This document shows, in pieces, positions 1 to 11,639 of a stretch of DNA of 64,000 nt (position 1 is its first letter; each line of letters begins with the position of its first letter). The DNA is taken from assembly GCF_018446385.1 (NCBI RefSeq), contig NC_055996.1, forward strand, positions 46,670,365-46,734,364, in the 5' to 3' direction. Source of the stretch: Zingiber officinale (Eukaryota > Streptophyta > Magnoliopsida > Zingiberales > Zingiberaceae). Position numbers and translations under genes: made by a program. Under the pieces are notes generated by a model. It saw nothing but the letters and a program-made list of their open reading frames with translations, did not search any database and had not been told where the DNA came from.

Positions 1-94
1 AATCCACATTGGAGGGTCTGGGTTTCTTTAGCGTCAACCTCGATCTTCTTCATTAGACTTGAGTCCCAATTTTTGCACAATATTAGTTTTTCCA
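1..94 (-). pseudogene. Copia-type gag fragment, left half of the element split by the chromovirus
   Basis: Read on the minus strand this stretch encodes a decayed piece of Gag (residues like NWDSSLMKKIEVDAK) that matches, codon for codon over most of its length, the Gag fragment at 29640-29730. Its other half resumes at 18865 after the chromovirus, and the break carries the duplicated TTCCA. A one-base difference near the junction shifts the frame relative to the other copy, so it is not expressed as Gag. It is the oldest layer of this end of the window. Confidence 0.75.
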
Positions 95-2853
95 TGTCAC
101 GCCCCAGAGGAGTCCCAGCCAGAGGAAAAATCTGGCAGCATCTCCCCTGTACACGTGACAATCTGAAATATTTATACAACCACATGTATACATCAGTCAC
201 ACACGGTTGGAAAATATACACAACCACGCAGTTATATATTAAACAACCCACACGACTGTACTAAAAACATAACTATGTCATTATATATACTAAACAACCC
301 ACACGGCTGTACTAAAAACAAAACACAGTGGAAAAAGATAGAAAACCATTACAAACCAAAAACAAGACTGCTAGCTGACTAGGCTTACACAACACAATAA
401 TCAAACAAAAATACCACATAACAACACTCCGAAATCAAAACCTAAATTTACATTGCTAAGTAAACCAAAAATATAGACCAAATAAAGTGCAAATGAAAAC
501 TAGAAATAGGTCTTTGGATGTGACGTGAGAATCGGCAGATAGGATACTCCAAGCGACACCAAAAATCTACCTGCTACCTGAAATAGAAATAGCTCAACGG
601 TGTGAGTTTAAAGAACTCAGCGGATATCAAGCTGACATGCCTAATAAGATATAACTATCAGTAATAATCATGAAGTACAGTCTTCTGATCAATAATAAGA
701 AATGCAAACTAAAAAGATAATAGAAGAACTGTACTCACCAAGACCTCCTATCCAGATGCAAGGGTCGCCAAACTAGATATATGATATCTCCTGTATGCAT
801 GTCAATCATATGCAACCACTAAAATGCAGCAAACAAAGTACAACAATCACAAACAATAAATGCAATCAATGCATATGATGCAAAAATGACATGTGTCACC
901 CCCGACGACTGTCAGCCATCTCACGCGGATGGTGAGACCGAGTGGGTAGGGCTATGACAACTATGCACTCTACCATCATTTCTTCTGAGTGACCGAGTGG
1001 ATAGGATGCTGTCGGAGTACACCTATCCTCCTACCCCAAACAGAGTGGGGGAGCGCAATGCTCTCATCTCCCTGAGACGGTTCAGAGGAAGGATCCCTGT
1101 CGTGTTACCATGTTGCATTACGTTACCCATGAGTGGACCGGTGGAGCACTGGCAGAGCAACTGCACACACCCTACCTGATATACCACTAACCCATGAATG
1201 GTTGTGTGTGCAGATCATGTAACTGGCGATGTGCTTGACAATAACGGAGTTGACAATCGCACAGCATGCAATCATGCAAGATGATGCATGACACTAAGAA
1301 TGTAAATCCTAACCATAATCACCTCCACATAATATGTACCTAACAAGAAAATAAATCATACCACGACCTAGGTATCACAGATCTAAGTACACATGCCAGA
1401 TAATAAAATCCAAAAAAAACTAGTCCTATACTCGGTGAAGCCTAGTATGTCACTTCCTCTAGGAACTAAGGTACACATGACAATAATCAAGAGATATAAA
1501 CATGGATACATAATAGGCAACAAATGGAACATACTATAGGTATCAAATAGTGGCATACCAAGGGCAAATCTAAGCATGAGCATTGCTACTAGCTATAAAT
1601 TACTATGCATATCAAAGTGACGATATCATAAAAGATAAGTCAAGAGATACCCGCCTCAAAAAGAATATCGTATCCAGAAATCTTATGTCGAGATGCTCGT
1701 CTCGAGTCAACGTCCTGTATGTAGTATACACAGTATAGCTAAGCGTCATTATAAACACAATAGCTAAACAAAATCCTATTTCGATTAGGAAGCTAGGGTT
1801 CAATTCCATTTGATAAACTTATCCTTCCTTCATAGTTAATATCCTTAAACTAATCAACTAGAGATGTCAACTTATAAATGAATCTCTAACCCATAATAAA
1901 TTGATTAAGCAATCCTAACTATTTCACCTTCCAATTAGGGTTTGCTTCAAACATAATCAATCCAAAACTCACTTAAATCAGTACGCTCTTCCGTTGACTT
2001 GCGGCCAGAGTAATAGTTGTCGAAATTTGTGGCTAGAACTGGGTAAGGTTGCTGTCTTCCCAAACAAACACTCCAAATCAGCACTAAGTCAAGATCTAAC
2101 CTTCAAATCATATGTTAGGCTAATAAACTACCTCAATATCTCAAAATTGCAAGATAAAATCAAATCGAAGCCAAACATTTCTTACCCAACCCAAAGCTTC
2201 TGTTGACGCTCAACTGATTGGAAAACAAATAAATCGGCGTGGAACGACACCTCGAGTAGGTGGCTGAAGTTCGTCGACGATGGCAGCAATGTCTGATGGC
2301 CAGCAATGTGGAGGGCGGATCAGGCAGCAATTGGTTGGAGAATGAAGATCAGTGCACCGGCGACATCGATCAAAATCTAGGGCACTGCTAGGTGGCCGAA
2401 AGGAAGATGACTCAGAGACGTGAAAGCAGAAGCTTGGTCGGTTGTGGCACGAGCATCATCGGCCAATCGCAAGGAAGAGGCGGAAGATCGGGTGCGAACA
2501 GTGGCATGGTCAGCGTCGAGCGGTGGAGTCGGAGAGGGGAAATTGGGGCAGAGGCTCTAGGGCAGAAAAGGGAAGAGGAGAAGGTGGTCGGCGCTCGCGA
2601 GAGGGGAGGAGAGAAATCGACATTTAGGGCACGGGTGAGAATGAAGGGAAAGAGGAAAAGAAAAGGAAAAATTCAACTTTTCCTCGTTACAATGAGGTAG
2701 CTTAAACAGACTTTCCCTTAACCCCAATATTTATCCCCATAACCTCCATCATACGACCTCCGAAAAATTCTCAGAAAATTTTTAAAAATTCTATTAAGGT
2801 TATTCCTCTATTTGACCTTATTATTTAATTAATATTTATTGGCATATTTTATA
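95..2853 (-). repeat. 3' LTR of the chromovirus
   Basis: This copy starts TGTCACGCC and ends with TTTTATA where the other copy ends TTTTACA, so the terminal CA has probably decayed to TA. A polypurine tract lies next to it, which makes it the 3' LTR in minus orientation. Compared with the copy at 15754-18859 it lacks the 287-bp MITE. Divergence is uneven: about 1750-2220 is almost identical between copies, while the flanks differ at many positions and 2223-2330 is largely different. Short reading frames inside it, including the one at 1994-2206, are not taken as genes. Confidence 0.88.
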
Positions 2854-2866
2854 GTCTCCCCCACTA
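2854..2866 (-). other. Polypurine tract of the chromovirus
   Basis: On the minus strand this reads TAGTGGGGGAGAC directly beside the 3' LTR, the usual place for plus-strand priming in an LTR retrotransposon. Confidence 0.75.
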
Positions 2867-2939
2867 ATAAAATTTGATCCCCAAATTTCATTATTTACCA
2901 TCAGTAAGTACTAGCAATAGACAACCAGTATAAATGCTA

Positions 2940-3918
2940 AACGAAAACCTAACTCACAAGCCTCAAGTAACCAAATGGAGGTATCGAGCTCGGATCGTAT
3001 CCTCGAGCTCCCAGGTATTCTCCTCGTCAGTATGATACTGCCATTCGAATTTGACCAGCTAAATAATCTTGTTCCGTAGTTGACGCTCTTTGCGGTCAAG
3101 AATCCGTACCGGAATCTCCTTGTAGATAACGTCAGGTTGAATGGGAACTGATACATCTGACAAAACATGTGTTGGATTGGATACGTATTTTCTCAGCATA
3201 GACACATGAAATACATTGTGAACGCTTGCCAGAGATGGTGGTAGCGCTAGACGGTAGGCTACCACTCCAATCCTCTCCCAGATCTGGAAAGGCCCAATGT
3301 ATCGTGGAGCTAGCTTACCTCGAAGACCAAATCTTTTCGCCCCTTTTGTGGGTGAGACTCTCAGAATTACCTGGCATCAGTGGAGAACTCCAGGGGTCTC
3401 CGTCTCCGATCAACATAACTCTTCTGGCGGTCCTGCACCTCTAACATTCTCCGTCTAATAGTGCGGACCAACTTTGCCCCCTGCCGAGCTCTATGAGGTC
3501 CTAGTAGCTAGGCCTCCCCAACCTCCTCCCAAAGGGTGGGTGTCTGATAAAAACTACCATACAAAGCTTCAAACGATGTCATCTGAATGATCGATTGATA
3601 GCTGTTGTTGTAGAGGAACACCATAATGGCAGGTGATCCTCGCAGCTACCTCCGAAATCCTTAACGCAAGACCTCAACAAGTCCTCTATAGTCTGGATGG
3701 TCTTCTTTGATTGTCCGTCTATCTGCGGATGGAATGTCATACTAAAATGAAGCTACGTGTCCAAATCATGTTGCAAACTTTGCCAGAACTGGGGGTCTCT
3801 ATCAAATATAACGCTCAAAGGAACACCATGCTATCTGATGACCTCCCGACCATACAGCTCTGCCAATTAATCTAGAGAATCAGTCTTCTGAATCACTAAG
3901 TAGTGTGCGGATTTGGTT
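2940..3918 (-). pseudogene. Chromovirus integrase, C-terminal half with chromodomain-like tail (broken)
   Basis: The minus strand shows the end of the integrase core, then the typical linker [20 protein letters not shown], then [13 protein letters not shown] followed in another frame by a chromodomain-like FEWQYHTDEENTWELED. These are hallmarks of chromovirus integrases, which join cDNA to chromatin and are steered by the chromodomain. Frameshifts split it (frames change near 3060 and 3265) and stops appear in the core remnant at 3550-3900. The upstream half of the same gene lies at 10892-11390; element 1 inserted between them. Confidence 0.82.
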
Positions 3919-4444
3919 AACTGTGTTAGGATCCTTCGTACGGCTAGAGAGGGGGGAGGTGTGAATAGCCGCCCCAAATCGCTCGTTTCTTCCTACAATT
4001 CGTTAGCGCAGCGGAAAAATAAACTAGAAACGAAAGGAAGAATATCAAACCTTAACACAGCGATGTACGAGGTTCGGAGATGATGCTCCTACTCCTCGGC
4101 GTGTCCGTAAGGTGGACGAACCCAATCAATCCGTCGGTGGATGAGTCCCCGGAAAACCGGCTAATAAAAACTCTCCTTCTGGGTGGAGAAACCTCGCCAC
4201 AGAAACTTCTTGCAACAGCAAGAAAAGAGTACAAGGAAAACAAGAAATAAAATACAATACAAATGTAAACTTTCTTGCCTTCTCTTCGATCGAAGAAGCG
4301 GTACCGCCAAGCGCCACAACAAAGAAAGTGACCCAGGAAGCTCACGCAAGCTTCAGAGCAACCAACAAATCTCAATGAAGCTTAGCAAGACCAAGAAGAA
4401 GAAGGAAGAAGTAGTTTCAGAGAGAGTCTCACCAAGTCCTGTAG

Positions 4445-4454
4445 CCTTTATACC
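4445..4454 (-). promoter_or_regulatory. TATA box of element 1, 3' LTR
   Basis: Minus strand reads GGTATAAAGG, about 50 bp downstream of the palindrome array. The same site occurs in the other LTR at 9617-9627. Confidence 0.6.
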
Positions 4455-4504
4455 TGCGAAGAAGAAGAGCAGAGAACTAGTCGTTGCTACGCAACGGCAG
4501 GTGG

Positions 4505-4845
4505 ACCGATCAGTCAAGCTCGATCGGTCCAGATCTCTCCGATCGGCCTTGAGGACCGATCAGACTGCGCCGATCGGCCCCGCATCGATCAGATTGCGGA
4601 CCGCGCGCCGCATCAGCGTGGGGCGCAGCTTCAGCCGGAGACGCCCACCTTCCTCGAAGGTCACGTCCTGTCCCAGGACCGATCAGTACGGATCGTCCTC
4701 CTTTTCTCTTTGCCTTCTGTTCGCTTTCTGATCGGTCTGCAGGCCGATCAGAAGAACCTCGATAAGCCATCGATCGTTATCCGATCGGTCACCGGACCGA
4801 TCGGATACCCAACGTATCGCTGGATCGATCCACCGATCGATCCAG
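4505..4845 (-). repeat. Palindrome array, word GACCGATC/GATCGGTC
   Basis: About a dozen GATCGGTCC, GGACCGATC or ATCGATCC motifs in 340 bp, all built from a CGATCG-type self-complementary core. They lie just upstream of the TATA box in transcription order. The matching array in the other LTR is 9670-9975, and the same word recurs inside the element at 6350-6490. Confidence 0.8.
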
Positions 4846-5078
4846 AGCTTGGGTTTTGCCCAAACCAAGTTCCAAGTCTTCCAAACCAATATCCGGTCAA
4901 CCTTGACCTATTGGTATCTCATGCTTAGCATCCGGTCACTTCGACTGCTAAGACTCCTACCAAGTGTCCGTCAACCTTCACCCACTTGGACTTTTTCTTC
5001 GTGTCAAGCATCCCGCCACCCTCGACCTACTGACCTTCTCAACACCGATGTCCGATCACCCTCGATCCATCTGGATTT

Positions 5079-5500
5079 TTCCTTCGGCTTCACTCACCGT
5101 GACTTTCACCTAGCTTCACCACTAGGGTTTTACCGGCTCACTCACAGGATTTAATCGCCCGCCACCACCGGGACTTTCCAACCGCCTGGCTTCACCATCG
5201 TGACTTTCTAACCGCCTGCTTCACTCACCAGACTTTCCCACCGCCTCGCTTCACTCACCGGACTTCCACTTTCACCTAGCTTCACTCACTAGGATTTTCA
5301 CCGGGCTTCACTCACCAGGATTTTCCACACCGCCTAACATCCCAGTTAGGACTTTCCCAACGCCTAGCTTCACTCACTGGACTTTTCCCTGCCAAGCTCC
5401 CTCGCTTGACTTTTCCAAGCCAAGTCTCCATACTTGACTTTTGTGCCAAGCTCGCTTGGACTTTCCCGTGGCAAGTCTCCATACTTGGACTTTTCAGTCC
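5079..5500 (-). repeat. Hairpin-unit array of element 1, 3' LTR
   Basis: Tandem units of about 25-30 bp. On the minus strand each has the form AAAGTCC, short arm, loop, complementary arm, GGC. Arms vary between units but stay paired: CCTAG/CTAGG, CCTAAC/GTTAGG, CCAAGT/ACTTGG. The matching array in the other LTR is 10215-10650. Confidence 0.78.
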
Positions 5501-5731
5501 AAGTCTTTGACCTAGGGTTGGACCAATAAACTCCCAACCATCTATTCTTGTCTCACATCAAGAATAAAACTCTCTCACGAGTGTCAAACATCAACATGCA
5601 ACTCAACTAGGTCAACCTCGACCTAAGGTTGCACCGACAATCTTCCCAAGTCAAACATCAAAACACAACTCGAGTCAAGTCACCTCGAGCCGGGTCAACC
5701 AGGTCAACCTTGACCTAAGGTTGCACCAACA

Positions 5732-5745
5732 ATCTCCCCCTTTTT
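5732..5745 (-). other. Polypurine tract of element 1
   Basis: Minus strand reads AAAAAGGGGGAGAT directly before the 3' LTR. Elements 2 and 3 have nearly the same tract at the same place. Confidence 0.85.
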
Positions 5746-7593
5746 GATGTTTGACAAAACCCATAATCAAGTTAGGTTAACCCGATAACCTAACTTAGGT
5801 TTTCCACTCATCTTCCAATGTCCAATGTTCTTTCCTTGAACATTCTCTGGACATTCTCCCTTAGGTTAACCCGATAACCCAACTTGGGTTCTCCAATAAT
5901 TCTCTTTTGACACACATCAAAAGAATTCCAATGTTCTTCCTCAACATTCCTCGACATTCTTCCCTAGCTTAGGTTAATCCGATAACCTAACTTGGGTTCT
6001 CCAATAACTCCAATGAACACTCTCCCTTTCGACACACATCAAAAGAAAAGGAGGGTATCAAGGTCAAAGTTTCTTCCTAATGAAAGTCCCATACCTTTCA
6101 TTGAACTTAATTTCCCTCGATACTAAACTCAACAACAACTTAGTGAAAATCCCATATCACTAATCCTCAAAAGTCTTAAGGAGTAAAACTCCCCTAAAAG
6201 TCAACTCCCTCGACAATTAGGTAAAACTCAAAGGTCAACTCCCCTTGACCATTGCACCAACAATGTCTTTGAGAGTTCCAAACCTTTAGAAATCCAAAAC
6301 ACCACTTCCATAACTGAAATTTCGACAACAAATGAAAAATCGAAATTAAGACGCCCGATCGGTCCCCGCATCGATCACCCCTTCACCGATCGCACTGCAT
6401 CGAATCACCGGATCGGCCCGCATCGATCCACACTCGGATCGGTCCGCATCGATCAGATCTTCTCGGATCGGTCCCCTGACCGATCCAGCACTAATCGTTG
6501 CGATTTCTCCGGAGAGTTCGAAACTCACGTAAAATTACAGAAAATTCCAAAATTACGAAACTTTGAGGATACATTCCTCATATCATACACTATCAAGGAA
6601 AAATAGTTTTCTATGAATATAGTTTCCATTTTTCAATCTTGATACAAAGTTCAAAAACTTTGAAATAGTTCAAGTTTAACTCAACTTTGTATCACAATGT
6701 TCAATGATGAATGCTATCACTAGGAAAGCTTCATCAAGGTTTTTCAAATCAATTTTAAAATGCTTTTAAAACCATTTGAATTTAGGACCATAATCTTAGG
6801 GCTAGATGTACATGACTTGTACACAAGCTTTCCCTATGATCCTTAATTTCTTGAATTAGGGTCATCTAGGTACAAGGACTATGCACCTTGATCCTAACTC
6901 ATGATCCTAATATCTCACACACATCTAAGGTGTATCAAACCACATTCAAGTCAATTTGATGTGAGATATGGATTAAGGTCAACTTAGGCTAAGTTCTCAT
7001 GCATTTTCTAAACACCAATTTGATCTCAATATCAAATTATATGTTTGTCCTTAAATCAATTTCATTGATTATAATGCAAGAGATGATGACATGGCATATA
7101 ATGATATCATAAGTAAAAACATGTGCCAATGTCATGATGTCATGGCATAAAGTTTGAAAACTTAAATAAAGCATGACATATAAACTAGCCTAAGCATTAT
7201 CATGACATTTCAAATGATAATAACATGAATATGATGTCATGGCATGGCATATGGCAACCAATCATGGTAAGTTAGCACAAATAAAATACCTAAATTCCCT
7301 ATCTAAGTATCCTTAGCCTTAGCTAACTTAAAATCTAACCCTAGATTGCCCATATATTCCTAAGAGAAAATCAAAATCCCAATTATGGTATTTCTCTAGG
7401 TTTTCTTAAATTGTGCCAAATAAGATTAAAATCGATATTTTTCAATATGGCACAATTTACTCTTCAAGGAGTAAATAACAATTCTTTTTCATTTTCAAAG
7501 GTTATCAAAACCTTGAAAATGCTCCTTGAGTGTCAATTTCCTCAAAGTTGGGTTAACTACCCTTCTAATTTGAGTTGACACTCTCTAACCCAT
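5746..7593 (-). other. Non-coding internal region of element 1 between gag and PPT
   Basis: No pol domain is detectable on either strand. The sequence contains repeated short blocks (for example TTAGGTTAACCCGATAACC and TTCCAATGTTCTTCC near 5770-6010) and stretches such as TGTGCCAAATAAGAT and AATATGGCACAATTTACTC that also occur in the same region of elements 2 and 3. The region is therefore conserved among families although it does not code. Confidence 0.7.
6350..6490 (-). repeat. Internal palindrome cluster of element 1
   Basis: Several GATCGGTCC, CATCGATC and ACCGATC motifs packed into 140 bp between gag and PPT. They use the same word as this element's own LTR array and are absent as a cluster from elements 2 and 3, which have different words in the equivalent place. 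Confidence 0.75.
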
Positions 7594-9069
7594 CTATGGG
7601 ATAGAGAAGATACTCCTAGGAACCCAATATCTATGTGAGCTCATTGGGTTCACTAAATATTCACTAGGGATGACTTCCCTAGCAACCCTCCTAATGACCC
7701 TCCTAGGCTTTGAAGCCTTGGTCATTTGGGACTCATCAAGATCAACTCTAGGGGTGACTCCCCTTGTGACCTTGGTGGTGGTCTTCCTAGCCCTAGGTTT
7801 TGTTCCATAATCGAATGGAACACTATGATAAGTGGGCTTGACCACTTGGGACTTAGGTTTGTGACCCAAACCTTTCTTGTCCTTGGACTTGGGTTTTTGA
7901 CTCTTAAACCCTAGAGATGACTTCTCCATGTTTTTAAGAGCCTTTTCTAAATTATCAAGTCTTGACCTCAAGACTTGATTTTCCCTCTCTAATACCTCAA
8001 GTGTTAATTTGTCATTTTTCTTTGAGGTATTCCTAGGCATATGTCTAGATGATTTGGGATTTCTACCTAGATTTTCCTTAGCCTAAGATGAGTTAATTCT
8101 AGGGTTGGCTTTCCTAGTGTTATCCTTATCTAGGCTCACATGTTTGGCACCTAAGCTCATGTATCGATTTCTATAATTAACATGCTTATCATTCTTGACA
8201 ATAGCAATAAGGCTACTAGCATGCATCCTACTAGAATTGCAAGAATGTGCCTTAGAGATTACCTTAGGGTTTGCCCTAGCTCCCCCTATACATGTGCTCG
8301 ATCTCTTGTCCTTGTGAGATTGCCTCCCCCTCGGACATTGGCTCCGATAATGTCCCCTTCGCTTGCATTGGAAGCACACCACGTGCTCCTTGCCCTTGCG
8401 TGTTGGGACTCCGGCTTCCTTGACCTTTGGCGCCGGTGGAGTCTTTCTAACCCTCTTTGGACATTTACTCTTGTAATGTCCATACTCCCTACACTCAAAG
8501 CACATTATGTGTAATTTATTTGAAATTGAAATGCTTGAGTTACCTAGGGTTGAGGATGGATGAAGACTTTCTTCTTCATCCCTTCCGGAGGTAGAAGCTT
8601 CTTCCTCTTGCTCCATTCTTGAAGAAGAACTCTCCTCCTCTTCTTCCTTAGATGTTGAGTAGCCCTCAACTTCTAATTCCTCTCCTCCATGATGTGAGCT
8701 ACTTGGCTCACTTGACTCCTCTTCATGGCTTGAAGTGGAGTTCCCCTCATGGAACTTAGCCAAGTTGTTCCACAACTCCTTGGCATTGTTGTATCCACCT
8801 ATCCTACACAATATATCGTTAGGTAATGAGAATTCAAATATTTTCATTACCTCGTCGTTGATTGTGGATTGGTGGATTTGCTCCTTCGTCCACTTCTTCT
8901 TCTCAAGAGGTTTTCCTTCTTTATCCATCGGAGGAGTGAAACCTAATTGTACACAACTCCAATTTTCAATGTTAGTCATAAGGAAATACTTCATCCTTAC
9001 CTTCCAATACGCGAAGTCGTCGCGATCGTAGAAGGGTGGAATGGTGATGTCTTCTCCGAGTTGATCCAT
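7594..9069 (-). pseudogene. Gag with two CCHC zinc knuckles, one in-frame stop (element 1)
   Basis: The likely start is the ATG at 9069, giving MDQLGEDITIPPFYDRDDF, which parallels the starts of the element 2 and 3 Gags. The frame runs to 7594 but is cut by one TAG (8083-8085, codon 329). Order of parts: copia-type Gag N domain, an acidic serine-rich stretch, two zinc knuckles CFECREYGHYKSKC and CFQCKRRGHYRSQC, a basic region, a short coiled coil (ENQVLRSRLDNLEKALKNME) and a terminal YWVPRSI motif. Gag would coat and package the element RNA in cytoplasmic particles. The WVPRS end is usually followed by protease in full copia elements; here it is the end. The stop could be a nonsense mutation; I see no readthrough context. 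Confidence 0.85.
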
Positions 9070-9114
9070 CTCTAGCTTTGCTCCCACGGGTGTTGATCCG
9101 ATGAAGAGCGACCT

Positions 9115-9129
9115 TGCTCCGATACCACT
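9115..9129 (-). other. Primer-binding site of element 1 (initiator tRNA-Met type)
   Basis: Minus strand reads AGTGGTATCGGAGCA right after the 5' LTR. It matches the common plant PBS TGGTATCAGAGC with one A-to-G change. Confidence 0.8.
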
Positions 9130-9616
9130 TGTTAGGATCCTTCATACGGCTAGAGAGGGATAGACGGCCCCTAAATCGCTCGCTTTCTACCTATTCACAG
9201 CGGAAAAATAAACTAGAAACGAAAGGAAGAATATCAAACCTTAACACGATGATGTACGAGGTTCGGAGATGATGCTCCTACTCCTCGCGTGTCCGTAAGG
9301 TGGACGAACTCAATCAATCCGTCGGTGGATGAGTCCCGAAAATCGGCTAATAAAACTCCTTCCGGGTGGAGAAACCTCACGAAACTTCTTGCAACAACAA
9401 GAAAAGAGTACAAGGAAAACAAGAAATAAAATACAATACAAATGTAAACTTTCTTGCCTTCTCTTCGATGGAAGAAGCAGCCGCTTCCAAGCGCCTACAA
9501 CAGCAGGTGACCCAACAAGGAAGCTCACGAGAAAGACAAAGCTTAAGTTGCAGAGCAAAGAGCAAGAATGGAAGAAGGAAGAAGTAGTTTCAGAGAGTCT
9601 CACCAAGTCCCGAGCC

Positions 9617-9627
9617 CCTTTTATACC
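9617..9627 (-). promoter_or_regulatory. TATA box of element 1, 5' LTR
   Basis: Minus strand reads GGTATAAAAGG, about 45 bp downstream of the palindrome array. It would drive the element transcript toward gag. Confidence 0.65.
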
Positions 9628-9669
9628 GCGAAGAAGAAGAGTAGAACTAGCTGCTGCTACTAACGCAGC

Positions 9670-9975
9670 AGGTGGACCGATCAGTCAAGCCCCGATCGGT
9701 CCAGATCTCTCGATCGGCCTTGGGGACCGATCAGACTGCGCTGATCGGCCCCGCATCGATCAAGACTTCACTGCAGAACTCGCCCAAGTTCTTCGATTCT
9801 CTCGATCGGCTGTCCGGACCGATCGAGGATGGATCGTCCACGCATCGATCCTCCTTTTCTTTCGCTTTTCTTTCGATCGGTCCGCACCGATCAAGAACCT
9901 CGAAGCCATCGATCGTTATCTCGACGGTCACCGCACCGATCGATACCAACAGATCGATCGATCCACCGATCGATC
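9670..9975 (-). repeat. Palindrome array in element 1, 5' LTR
   Basis: Repeats of GATCGGTCC, GGACCGATC, GCATCGATC and ATCGATCGATCC, ending just before the TATA box. Copy number and spacing differ from the partner LTR. Confidence 0.8.
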
Positions 9976-10214
9976 CGAGCTTGGGTTTTGCCCAAACCAA
10001 GTTCCAAGTCTTCCAAACCAATATACGGTCAACCTCGACCTATTGGTATCTCATGCTTAGCATCCGGTCACTCTCTTAGACTTCTTCACCAAGTGTCCGA
10101 TCAACCTTTGACCCACTTGACTTTTCTCTTCGTGTCAAGTATCCGGTCACCCCTCGACCTACTGACTTCCACACCAGATGTCCGATCACCCTCGATCCAT
10201 CTGGATTTTTCCTC

Positions 10215-10650
10215 GCGGCTTCACTCACCGGACTTTCACCTAGCTTCACTCACTAGGTTTTACCCGGCTTCACTCAACAGGATTTACGCCTGGCCACTCA
10301 CCAGACTTTCCAACCGCCCGGCTTCACTCATCGTGACTTTCTAACCGCCTGGCTTCACTCACCAGACTTTCCCCCCGCCCCGGCTTCACTCACCAGGACT
10401 TTCACTTTCACCTAGCTTCACTCACTAGGATTTTCACCTGGCTTCACTCACCAGGACTTTCCACACTGCTTAACATCCCAGTTAGGACTTTCCCACTGCC
10501 TGGCTTCACTCACCAGGACTTTTCCTGTGCCAAGCTCCCTGCTTGGACTTTTCCAGTGCCAAGTCTCCATACTTGGACTTTTTGCGTGCCAAGCTCCCTG
10601 CTTGGACTTTCCCAGTGCCAAGTCTCCATACTTGGACTTTTCAGGTCAAC
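10215..10650 (-). repeat. Hairpin-unit array in element 1, 5' LTR
   Basis: Clearest set of units in the window. On the minus strand arms include CCAAGC/GCTTGG beside CCAAGT/ACTTGG, and CCTGG/CCAGG beside CCTAG/CTAGG, each followed by GGC and preceded by AAAGT or AAAAGT. Confidence 0.8.
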
Positions 10651-10891
10651 CAGGTCAATCCTTGACCTAGGGTTGGACCAATAAACTCCCAACCATCTAT
10701 TCTTGTCTCACATCAAGAATAGAACTCTCTCACGAGTGTCAAACATCAACATGCAACTCAACTAGGTCAACCTTGACCTAAGGTTGCACCGAAAATCTTC
10801 CCAAGTCAAACATCAAAATACAACTCGAGTCAAGTCACCTCGAGTCGGGTCAACCAGGTCAACCTTGACCTAAGGTTGCACCAACAAACTG

Positions 10892-11390
10892 GTCAACGAT
10901 TATCCAAATCGTGTCATGGTCTCGTTGTGTCCTAGGTAATCCTACCACAAAATCCATAGTGATGTGCTCCCATTCCATTCTGGAATAGGAATCCTCTGAA
11001 GTAGTCCGACATGTCACTAGTGCTAAGCCTTCACCTATTGGCAGTCTCGACATCTCGCTACCAACCTTGCGATGCCTTTCTTCTTGCCGTTCCACCAATA
11101 AGAACACCTCAAATCGCGATACATACGGGTTCCACCTGGGTGGATAGCAAATTGAGAATGATGAGCCTCCTGAAGTAACTCCTCCATGACCGGGTGAGAT
11201 TGAGACACGTATAATCTACCTCGGAAATAAGTAATACCCTTGTCATATTGGGTGAACTAGGTCTACTGCCCGGAAGTTATCTGGCTGTCAATGAACTGTA
11301 AGTGCTGATCACCAGTCTGGGCCTCTCGGATCCTCATCCTGATCGACAACTGAGCAACCATGGTTACAAGATTACCCTGCTTTTTCTGTC
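10892..11390 (-). pseudogene. Chromovirus integrase, zinc-binding and core start (broken)
   Basis: On the minus strand an HHCC-type segment (HSQFAIHPGGTRMYRDL) is followed by WEHITMDFVVGLPRTQRDHD, the first catalytic-Asp block of Ty3 integrases. The frame stops at element 1, which inserted just after the IWIIVDQ motif; the rest continues at 3918. Stops and a poorly conserved second zinc half show it was decaying. Confidence 0.8.
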
Positions 11391-11395
11391 CCTAC

Positions 11396-11592
11396 TGTAG
11401 GATCGAAAAGAATTTAGATATCTCCACAATAGCATGATATTGTCCACTTTGGGCCTAGATCCTCATGGCTTTGCTCTTGGGCTCTCCCCAAAAGGTCTCA
11501 TGCCAATGGAGATATCTTTTCTCTTATAAACCCATGATCTTTCCCATGTGTTTTCAATATGGGACTATGTTTGCAACCTTGCAACCCCAACA
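11396..11592 (-). repeat. TRIM LTR (3')
   Basis: Begins TGTAGGATCG and ends CAACCCCAACA. The CTTATAAACCCATGATC segment resembles that of widespread plant TRIM LTRs. Confidence 0.9.
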
Positions 11593-11639
11593 ATCCCCCC
11601 CTCAAACAAAGGACCATGGGCTTCCCACGTCCGATCCTC

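Larger units (their letters stand above)
3924..5731 (-). repeat. Element 1, 3' LTR
   Basis: Bounded by TGTTAGGATCC at 3924 and GCACCAACA at 5731. In transcription order (minus) it holds a region of GGTTGACC repeats, a hairpin-unit array (5079-5500), a palindrome array (4505-4845), a TATA box (4445-4454) and the CCCCCCTC U5 tail. Long frames such as 4183-4731 lie in this repeat and are open by chance. Confidence 0.9.
3924..10886 (-). mobile_element. Element 1: gag-only LTR retrotransposon nested in the integrase
   Basis: A 6963-bp insertion flanked by AACTG at 3919-3923 and 10887-10891. It has TG..CA LTRs (3924-5731 and 9130-10886), a PBS resembling initiator tRNA-Met (9115-9129), a PPT (5732-5745) and one Gag frame. 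No protease, integrase or reverse transcriptase is present, so it must depend on a partner element. The LTR end carries the CCCCCCTCTCTAGCCG tail shared with elements 2 and 3, which suggests the copia superfamily. The two LTRs differ in length (1808 and 1757 bp) and at many bases, so the insertion is not recent. Confidence 0.9.
9130..10886 (-). repeat. Element 1, 5' LTR
   Basis: Same ends and internal order as the copy at 3924-5731, adjacent to the PBS. The palindrome array lies at 9670-9975, the TATA box at 9617-9627 and the hairpin array at 10215-10650. It carries several small deletions relative to its partner. Confidence 0.9.

Noticed and set aside
1994-2206. 70-codon frame identical in both chromovirus LTRs
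   Set aside because: Identity reflects the near-identical LTR tract. No family resemblance, no start context, and no independent conservation.
4183-4731. 182-codon open frame (and 9329-10060, 243 codons)
   Set aside because: Both lie in the LTRs of element 1 and translate the palindrome arrays. The frames are not conserved between the two LTRs.
5079-5500. CRISPR-like array of short repeats with spacers
   Set aside because: Units are contiguous diverged hairpins in a plant LTR, without unique spacers or cas genes.
8083-8085. In-frame TAG in element 1 Gag as programmed readthrough
   Set aside because: The context is not a known readthrough signal, and the other Gags have stops at different codons, which fits random nonsense decay.
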